Part shown: piece by piece, positions 49,154 through 55,633 of the stretch | How positions within the stretch are numbered: position 1 is the first letter of the stretch | Layout: every line of letters begins with the position of its first letter | DNA from: Bacillus renqingensis | Lineage (GTDB): Bacteria > Bacillota > Bacilli > Bacillales > Cytobacillaceae | Direction of reading: 5' to 3' | Assembly (NCBI RefSeq): GCF_016464375.1 | Contig: NZ_JADDIU010000031.1 | Span: 1-55,633 of the forward strand | Length of the DNA stretch: 55,633 nt | Notes under the pieces: model-generated | Seen by the model: the letters and a program-made list of their open reading frames with translations, nothing else | Told to the model about the DNA's origin: nothing | Databases searched by the model: none | Translations under genes and position numbers: made by a program

Positions 49154-49181
49154 CACAGGAGTGCAACCTTCTGTGTTTTTA
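49152..49181 (+). terminator. Intrinsic terminator of coaX-hslO
   Basis: AACACAG (49152-49158) pairs with CTGTGTT (49171-49177), with weak pairs extending inward, followed by T. It overlaps the last bases of the hslO stop codon. Confidence 0.75.
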
Positions 49182-49274
49182 TATACGACTTTTTCAAAAT
49201 CAGCCGATAAATCTTCTGAAGCCATTTTTGAATTGAAATTTTATAAAAAATTTAACATCCGCTAAATAAATGAA

Positions 49275-49304
49275 TTGACAAAGTCTGTTTGGAATTGGTA
49301 AATT
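49275..49304 (+). promoter_or_regulatory. Tentative promoter of cysK
   Basis: A perfect TTGACA (49275-49280) is followed 18 bp later by the poor -10 TAAATT (49299-49304). A TTGGAATT (49289-49296) between them recalls the half-site of CymR, the cysteine repressor, but I cannot confirm it. Confidence 0.35.
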
Positions 49305-49353
49305 ATAAGTATATAAATCCAATAAAAATACTCGGAATAGGGGTGCCTATAAT

Positions 49354-50283
49354 ATGGGACGTGTAGCAAATTCAGTTGCCGAGTTAATCGGCCAAACACC
49401 AATTGTCAAGCTGAACAGAATAACAGATGAAAATAGTGCAGAGGTTTACTTAAAACTGGAATATTTTAATCCAGGCAGCAGTGTGAAAGACCGCATTGCT
49501 TTGGCGATGATTGAAGCAGCAGAGGAAAAAGGCGTGATTAAACCGGGAGTTGATACGATTATTGAGCCGACAAGCGGTAATACAGGAATCGGGCTTGCGA
49601 TGGTGGCTGCGGCTAAAGGTTACAAAGCGGTATTCGTGATGCCTGAGACCATGAGTTTAGAAAGACGGAATCTTCTTCGTGCATACGGCGCAGAGCTTGT
49701 GTTAACACCTGGGCCGGAAGGAATGAAAGGTGCGATTGCAAAAGCGGAAGCATTGGCTGAGGAAAAAGGCTTCTTTATGCCGCAGCAATTTAAGAATGAG
49801 GCAAATCCCGAGGTTCACAAAAGAACGACCGGTAAAGAAATTGCGGAACAGATGGACCAGCTTGATGCTTTTGTCTCGGGTATCGGAACAGGGGGAACCA
49901 TCTCAGGGGCAGGCAGTGTCCTCCGTGAAAAATTCCCTAATGTAAAAATATACGCCGTTGAACCGCAAGATTCTGCTGTTCTCTCGGGTGGAAAGCCAGG
50001 TCCACACAAGCTCCAAGGACTAGGCGCTGGATTTGTCCCTGACACATTAAATACGGAAATCTATGATGAAGTCATTCAGGTTGGTACGGAAGAAGCATTC
50101 GAAGCTTCCCGACGCGCTGCCAGAGAAGAAGGAATTTTAGGCGGGATATCATCCGGAGCAGCCATTCATGCGGCATTAAAGGTAGCTAAGGAACTCGGTA
50201 AAGGTAAAAAGGTACTGGCGATTATTCCGGACAATGGTGAACGCTATTTAAGTACACCTCTTTACCAATATGACGCAGAATAA
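49354..50283 (+). CDS. cysK: Cysteine synthase (O-acetylserine sulfhydrylase)
   Basis: PLP enzyme making cysteine from O-acetylserine and sulfide. The cofactor lysine is K45 in SSVKDRIA, the substrate loop is [12 protein letters not shown], and the phosphate-binding loop is [10 protein letters not shown]. 309 aa. AGGGGTG precedes ATG 49354. It is monocistronic with its own terminator. Confidence 0.96.
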   Translation: MGRVANSVAELIGQTPIVKLNRITDENSAEVYLKLEYFNPGSSVKDRIALAMIEAAEEKGVIKPGVDTIIEPTSGNTGIGLAMVAAAKGYKAVFVMPETMSLERRNLLRAYGAELVLTPGPEGMKGAIAKAEALAEEKGFFMPQQFKNEANPEVHKRTTGKEIAEQMDQLDAFVSGIGTGGTISGAGSVLREKFPNVKIYAVEPQDSAVLSGGKPGPHKLQGLGAGFVPDTLNTEIYDEVIQVGTEEAFEASRRAAREEGILGGISSGAAIHAALKVAKELGKGKKVLAIIPDNGERYLSTPLYQYDAE

Positions 50284-50292
50284 GGAAGTTAG

Positions 50293-50328
50293 AAGAGGTG
50301 TTTGGCGTTTGCCAAGCCTCTTTTTTTT
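50293..50328 (+). terminator. Intrinsic terminator of cysK
   Basis: Stem of AAGAGG (50293-50298) with CCTCTT (50317-50322) and an inner TTGGC/GCCAA (50302-50306 with 50311-50315), followed by eight T. Confidence 0.88.
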
Positions 50329-50336
50329 GAAGCCAA

Positions 50337-50418
50337 TCCGTCAAGAAGGCTAAAGAACTGCCTTCCCGCCGGCTCGTCTTGTGCTTGTCGCCGCTAGGCG
50401 GGCGCCTTGCGCTTTTCT
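50337..50418 (-). repeat. Dispersed composite repeat, copy 3 (module B, inverted, truncated)
   Basis: The reverse complement of the left two thirds of copy 2b: it keeps the AGAAGGC hairpin core, CCGGCTCGTCTTGTGCTTGTCG and the terminal GCGCCTTGCGCTTTTC, but lacks the CTCGAG-containing end. It sits between the cysK terminator and folP. pabB, pabA and pabC would be here in B. subtilis. Confidence 0.85.
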
Positions 50419-50490
50419 TAAATGAAACTATTCAAAATTTCGTGTATGATAAAGAGGTAATTTTTCAACTCATCAAGGGGGATATTCAGG

Positions 50491-51333
50491 GTGAAAGGAA
50501 CAACAGAGAAGATTCAATGCGGCCCATATATGTTAGATTTTTCAAAAAAGACTTACATCATGGGGATCTTGAATGTAACGCCGGATTCTTTTTCGGATGG
50601 CGGTAAATTTAATGAAATCGAATTAGCCGTTGAACATGCCAAAGAAATGGTGGCAAATGGAGCAGATATCATTGACATTGGTGGAGAATCTACTCGCCCT
50701 GGATTTGCTGCTGTTTCAGCGGAGGATGAGCTAAAGCGGGTAATCCCGGTTATTGAAGCGGTAGCAAAGCATGTTGACGTACCTATTTCGATTGATACCT
50801 ATAAAGCAGAGGTAGCAAAACAAGCAATTGAAGCGGGTGCCCTAATAATCAATGATATTTGGGGGGCGAAGGCAGATAAAAAAATAGCCGAAGTGGCTGC
50901 GAAGTATAATGTCCCTATCATCCTCATGCATAATCGTCATGATCGAAATTACCGTGCGTTTATAAGAGATGTCATCAATGATTTGTTTGAGAGCATTACC
51001 ATCGTCAAACACGCCGGAGTAGCGGATGAGGCTATCATTCTTGACCCGGGGATTGGCTTTGCTAAAGACTATCATGAAAACATCGTGATGATGCAGAATT
51101 TGGATAAGCTCGCCATGCTCGGCTATCCTGTCTTATTAGGAACTTCCCGTAAATCGATGATTGGACAAGCATTAAATCTCCCCGTTCATGAAAGAATGGA
51201 AGGGACGGGGGCAACCATTTGTTATGGAATTCAAAAGGGGTGCCACATCATTCGGGTTCACGATGTAAAGGAAATGAGCAGGATGGCGAAAATGATCGAT
51301 GCAATGATGGGAAAGGGTGTAGTCCTTGGATAA
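50491..51333 (+). CDS. folP: Dihydropteroate synthase
   Basis: Joins p-aminobenzoate to the pterin in folate synthesis; target of sulfonamides. TIM barrel with MGILNVTPDSFSDGGK, IDIGGESTRPG, DIWGAKAD (N-D-x-W-G type), LDPGIGFAKD and GTSRKS. 280 aa. GTG 50491 follows AAGGGGG with ten bases between. It overlaps folB by eight bases. A TATGAT at 50445-50450 may be its -10. Confidence 0.96.
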   Translation: MKGTTEKIQCGPYMLDFSKKTYIMGILNVTPDSFSDGGKFNEIELAVEHAKEMVANGADIIDIGGESTRPGFAAVSAEDELKRVIPVIEAVAKHVDVPISIDTYKAEVAKQAIEAGALIINDIWGAKADKKIAEVAAKYNVPIILMHNRHDRNYRAFIRDVINDLFESITIVKHAGVADEAIILDPGIGFAKDYHENIVMMQNLDKLAMLGYPVLLGTSRKSMIGQALNLPVHERMEGTGATICYGIQKGCHIIRVHDVKEMSRMAKMIDAMMGKGVVLG

Positions 51334-51685
51334 AATATATGTGAACGGGATGGAGTTTTACGGCTATCATGGTGTGTTTCCGGAAGAGAAGGTGCTTGGA
51401 CAGCGGTTTTTTGTCGATTTAGTGGTATCAGTTGATTTGCAAAAGGCGGGGGAAACCGATGAACTCGAGTACTCAGTTGATTACGGGAAGTTATATCAAT
51501 CATGCAAGGAAATTGTTGAAGGTGCTCCATATAAGTTAGTGGAAGCAGTTGCTGAACAAATTGCCTCCAGTTTGCTGGAGAAATTTCCTCTTGTTCATGA
51601 GGTAACGGTCAAGGTGATAAAGCCGGATCCGCCCATTCCTGGTCATTACCAATCAGTTGCTGTAGAAATTACAAGGGGTAGATAA
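51326..51685 (+). CDS. folB: Dihydroneopterin aldolase
   Basis: Cleaves dihydroneopterin to 6-hydroxymethyl-dihydropterin. Short T-fold enzyme, 119 aa, with FYGYHGVFPEEK and YSVDYGKLY; the lysine in VKVIKPDPPIPG is catalytic in the family. TTG 51326 lies eight bases inside the end of folP with AAAGGGTG upstream, so it is translationally coupled. Confidence 0.95.
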   Translation: MDKIYVNGMEFYGYHGVFPEEKVLGQRFFVDLVVSVDLQKAGETDELEYSVDYGKLYQSCKEIVEGAPYKLVEAVAEQIASSLLEKFPLVHEVTVKVIKPDPPIPGHYQSVAVEITRGR

Positions 51686-51687
51686 AA

Positions 51688-52215
51688 GTGGAAAATTCAG
51701 CAATTATTTCTCTTGGTTCAAATATCGGTAATCGTTATGATAATATGATGATGGCAATTAAAAAATTGACAAGCCGCTATGATATACAGCTGGTAAATAC
51801 CTCTTCCATTTATGAGACAGACCCAGTCGGTTATGAAGACCAGGCTCTATTTTTAAATATGGTGATTGAGGTTAAAACAGGCTTAGGTTCGTTGGAATTA
51901 TTGGATCGATGTTTAGACGTAGAATTAGAACTCGGAAGAAAAAGGGAAATTAGGTGGGGACCACGGACAATTGACCTTGACATTCTGACCTTTAATCAAG
52001 AAAATATTAAGCATGCGAGGCTCATTGTTCCACACCCTAGAATGTTCGAGCGTGCGTTTGTATTAATTCCACTTTTAGAAATGAAGCCTGAAATCAAATT
52101 CTTTGGGATGGATAAGCCTATTTCAACATTGCTAGATGAAGTACCTGATAAAGAAGGAGTCCGATCATGGAAGCGGAAAAATGGGGAAGACGTATTCGAG
52201 CCTATCGGAAACTAA
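51688..52215 (+). CDS. folK: 2-amino-4-hydroxy-6-hydroxymethyldihydropteridine pyrophosphokinase
   Basis: Activates the pterin with pyrophosphate from ATP. ISLGSNIGNRYDNM at the N-terminus, SSIYETDPVGYEDQ, and the metal/substrate motif WGPRTIDLDILTF are diagnostic. 175 aa. GTG 51688 is two bases after folB, with CAAGGGG upstream. The last 49 bases overlap yazB. Confidence 0.95.
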   Translation: MENSAIISLGSNIGNRYDNMMMAIKKLTSRYDIQLVNTSSIYETDPVGYEDQALFLNMVIEVKTGLGSLELLDRCLDVELELGRKREIRWGPRTIDLDILTFNQENIKHARLIVPHPRMFERAFVLIPLLEMKPEIKFFGMDKPISTLLDEVPDKEGVRSWKRKNGEDVFEPIGN

Positions 52216-52373
52216 AGGGTTACACACAAGAAGGCTTTTCAAAGGAGCTAGGTATATCAGTGTCCATTTTAGGAGAAATTGAACGTGGAAACCGCCTGCC
52301 TCCAGAGGATTTACTTGAAAGAATAGCGCGCAGCTTAAAAATAAGTATTGATGACCTAAGGCCGAAAGACTAA
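52167..52373 (+). CDS. yazB: XRE-type helix-turn-helix protein YazB
   Basis: Single-domain DNA-binding protein of 68 aa; the HTH (about 8-62) shows the pattern LKGYTQEGFSKELGISVS then LGEIERGNR. It overlaps folK by 49 bases in another frame. Upstream AAAGAAGGAG (52149-52158) is its ribosome site. It is conserved at this place in Bacillus. Target genes are unknown; regulating the folate/dusB region is only a guess. Confidence 0.92.
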   Translation: MEAEKWGRRIRAYRKLKGYTQEGFSKELGISVSILGEIERGNRLPPEDLLERIARSLKISIDDLRPKD

Positions 52374-52390
52374 CCAAAAGGAGGGTGAAT

Positions 52391-53392
52391 ATGTTAAAAA
52401 TTGGTGATATTGAAATGAAAAACCCCGTCGTTTTGGCGCCGATGGCCGGTGTATGTAACTCCGCATTCCGTTTAACGGTAAAGGAGTTTGGTGCCGGTTT
52501 AGTTTGTGCCGAAATGGTAAGCGATAAAGGGATTGTTTTTAAAAATGAAAAGACCATGAATATGCTCTATATTGATGAGCGGGAAAAACCGTTAAGCCTG
52601 CAAATCTTTGGTGGTGAAAAGGAAACACTCATTGAGGCAGCAAGATTTGTCGATCAAAATACAAATGCCGACATCATCGATATCAATATGGGCTGCCCGG
52701 TACCGAAAATCACAAAATGTGATGCAGGTGCCAAATGGCTCCTAGATCCGAACAAAATCTATGAAATGGTTTCTGCGGTGGTAGATGCAGTGGAAAAGCC
52801 TGTTACGGTAAAAATGCGGATGGGCTGGGATGAGGATCATATTTATGCTGTTCAAAATGCCCAAGCGGTTGAACGGGCGGGCGGAAAAGCTGTTTCCCTC
52901 CATGGTAGAACACGTGTGCAAATGTATGAAGGAAAGGCGAATTGGGATATTATTCGAGAAGTGAAACAGTCTGTGTCTATCCCGGTCATTGGCAATGGTG
53001 ATATCACGACACCTCAGGATGCCAAAAGAATGCTGGACGAAACCGGCGTAGATGGCGTCATGATTGGCCGCGCAGCATTGGGAAACCCATGGATGATTTA
53101 CCGAACAGTTCAATATTTGGAAACTGGTAAGCTGGAAGGTGAGCCATCGGTTAGCGAAAAAATCGCTGTTTGCCTTCTTCATTTAGATCGATTAATTGCT
53201 CTGAAAAATGAGGATATTGCTGTCCGCGAGATGCGTAAACATGCTGCATGGTATTTGAAGGGAATTCGCGGGAATGCCAAGGTTCGCAACGCCATCAATG
53301 AATGTCACACGCGTGATCAATTAGCTGAATTGTTAACTGATTTGGTTCAAGAGGTAGGGGCAAAGGAGCAAAATCAGAAGATTGTTGGATAA
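52391..53392 (+). CDS. dusB: tRNA-dihydrouridine synthase
   Basis: FMN-dependent reductase making dihydrouridine in tRNA loops. TIM barrel with LAPMAGVCNSAFR, the active-site cysteine C102 in NMGCPVPK, KMRMGW, and the phosphate-binding IGNGDITTPQDA and IGRAALGNPW. 333 aa from ATG 52391; AAAGGAGGGTG (52377-52387) is upstream, and an in-frame GTG (52385) overlaps it. Confidence 0.95.
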   Translation: MLKIGDIEMKNPVVLAPMAGVCNSAFRLTVKEFGAGLVCAEMVSDKGIVFKNEKTMNMLYIDEREKPLSLQIFGGEKETLIEAARFVDQNTNADIIDINMGCPVPKITKCDAGAKWLLDPNKIYEMVSAVVDAVEKPVTVKMRMGWDEDHIYAVQNAQAVERAGGKAVSLHGRTRVQMYEGKANWDIIREVKQSVSIPVIGNGDITTPQDAKRMLDETGVDGVMIGRAALGNPWMIYRTVQYLETGKLEGEPSVSEKIAVCLLHLDRLIALKNEDIAVREMRKHAAWYLKGIRGNAKVRNAINECHTRDQLAELLTDLVQEVGAKEQNQKIVG

Positions 53393-53393
53393 G

Positions 53394-53422
53394 TTGACAG
53401 TGAAAGGCTCTTTTTATATAAT
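53394..53422 (+). promoter_or_regulatory. Perfect consensus sigma-A promoter just after dusB
   Basis: TTGACA (53394-53399) and TATAAT (53417-53422) are spaced exactly 17 bp, beginning two bases after the dusB stop. Predicted transcription start is about 53429, only 13 bases before a terminator stem. See findings. Confidence 0.85.
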
Positions 53423-53441
53423 AAGACTGTTTACGATCTAG

Positions 53442-53469
53442 CTGCCAGTGAAATAACTGGCAGTTTTTA
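53442..53469 (+). terminator. Intrinsic terminator downstream of dusB
   Basis: CTGCCAGT (53442-53449) pairs perfectly with ACTGGCAG (53456-53463), followed by T. It ends the folP-dusB operon and any transcript from the promoter at 53394. Confidence 0.88.
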
Positions 53470-53506
53470 TTTGAAGATAAGTATAAATTTTTTGTCCTTG
53501 AAAATT

Positions 53507-53688
53507 GTCTAGCTCCACAAGGAAGGCTTCGACAGCATCAGCATGGCACGAAGGAAAAGCGATAGCTTTTTCGAGGAGGCGCCAGCGGCTCGAGGTCACA
53601 AGCGGGTCCTCAAGAAGGCTAAAGAACAGCCTTCTCGCCGGCTCGTCTTGTGCTTGTCGCCGCTAAGCGGGCGCCTTGCGCTTTTCTT
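53507..53688 (-). repeat. Dispersed composite repeat, copy 4 (modules A and B)
   Basis: The longest copy. 53512-53580 corresponds to module A (inverse of 23451-23519) and about 53581-53688 to module B (inverse of 27530-27652). It shows that modules A and B are parts of one element. Both ends match the family: TGTCTAGCTC at one side and GCGCCTTGCGCTTTTC at the other. It fills much of the 422-base gap before lysS. Confidence 0.88.
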
Positions 53689-53760
53689 ATGAAAGACTAT
53701 TTAGATGTCTGAAAACGAAAGTTTGTGTAAAATAATAGAAGTGACGATGAAAAATGATAG

Positions 53761-55299
<1,539 letters not shown>

Positions 55300-55309
55300 T
55301 TGCATTGAA

Positions 55310-55338
55310 AAAATGCGCCGTGTTTACGGCGCATTTTT
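55310..55338 (+). terminator. Intrinsic terminator of lysS
   Basis: A perfect 12-bp stem (55310-55321 with 55326-55337) with a GTTT tetraloop and T tail. Confidence 0.92.
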
Positions 55339-55465
55339 GTTGAATCATTATTTTTAACCTGAATTATTCAAACCTGCCATGATTTAATAAATCTTTAACG
55401 AAGCACATTATCACTCCAATGAAAATAATAGAATCTTTTAATTTTATACTATCTTAATTAAACTA

Positions 55466-55494
55466 TTGCAGAATGCTTTTAATGGTGGTATATT
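55466..55494 (+). promoter_or_regulatory. rRNA operon promoter P1
   Basis: TTGCAG (55466-55471) and TATATT (55489-55494), spaced 17 bp. Lies 82 bp before a second promoter, the normal tandem rrn arrangement in Bacillus, within A/T-rich DNA. Confidence 0.7.
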
Positions 55495-55547
55495 TATATC
55501 TGTTGTTGCGAGATAGTAGTTTTTCTTAAAATTAAAGAAAAAAGTTA

Positions 55548-55576
55548 TTGACTTTTAGTTAATAATTTAGTATTAT
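55548..55576 (+). promoter_or_regulatory. rRNA operon promoter P2
   Basis: TTGACT (55548-55553) and TATTAT (55571-55576), spaced 17 bp, followed by the rRNA leader. Confidence 0.82.
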
Positions 55577-55605
55577 TAAAAAGTCGCCTTTGAGCGATTA
55601 TGATA

Positions 55606-55623
55606 GTTCCTTGAAAACTAAAC
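55606..55623 (+). promoter_or_regulatory. boxA-like rRNA leader (antitermination) element
   Basis: GTTCCTTGAAAACTAAAC closely matches the conserved leader just upstream of Bacillus 16S rRNA genes (usually GTTCTTTGAAAACTAAAC). The 16S gene itself lies beyond the window. Confidence 0.78.
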
Positions 55624-55633
55624 AAACAAAAAC

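Overview
The window is a gene-dense, almost entirely co-oriented chromosomal segment from an endospore-forming member of the Bacillaceae (low-GC Firmicutes). Gene order from csfB to lysS is that of the rrnA-to-lysS region near the origin in Bacillus subtilis, but the proteins differ enough that this is another genus or species group (Neobacillus, Cytobacillus or Mesobacillus-like is a guess). The first 17 bases look like the 3' end of a 5S rRNA followed by a terminator. The last 170 bases hold tandem rRNA promoters and a boxA-like leader, so the segment is the spacer between two ribosomal RNA operons.

Layout. 1-5.4 kb: csfB (Gin), a PLP decarboxylase (yaaO), tmk, darA, holB, ricT and yabA. 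5.5-10.2 kb: a tRNA-adenine methyltransferase, yazA, rsmI, the transition-state regulator abrB (the only minus-strand gene) and metG. 10.3-18.5 kb: tatD, yabE, rnmV, rsmA, yabG, veg, sspF, ispE, purR and ridA. 18.6-27.3 kb: spoVG, glmU, prs, ctc, pth, fin and mfd. 27.4-40.3 kb: spoVT, yabM, mazG, rqcP, yabP, yabQ, divIC, yabR, spoIIE, yabS, yabT, tilS and hpt. 40.4-55.3 kb: ftsH, a complete arginine deiminase cluster (arcA-argF-arcD-arcC) that B. subtilis lacks here, coaX, hslO, cysK, the folate genes folP-folB-folK with yazB, then dusB and lysS.

The locus mixes housekeeping functions (translation, tRNA/rRNA modification, nucleotide, cell-wall and folate synthesis, DNA repair) with sporulation genes. 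The sequence shows matching regulatory sites: a sigma-F promoter at csfB, sigma-G-type promoters at sspF and fin, sigma-K at yabG, sigma-H at spoVG, sigma-B at ctc, tandem Spo0A boxes at abrB, and the 21-bp-spaced, Spo0A-type promoter of spoIIE.

I see no phage, transposase, CRISPR array or clearly new defence or biosynthetic system. The unusual material is non-coding: a dispersed composite palindromic repeat family (five copies), a second family of long palindromes containing GGTGCC (three copies), an 11-bp tandem repeat crossing the tmk stop codon, and a perfect consensus promoter that fires straight into a terminator upstream of lysS. Compared with B. subtilis, xpaC-yaaN, yaaR, yacD and pabB-pabA-pabC are missing from their usual places.
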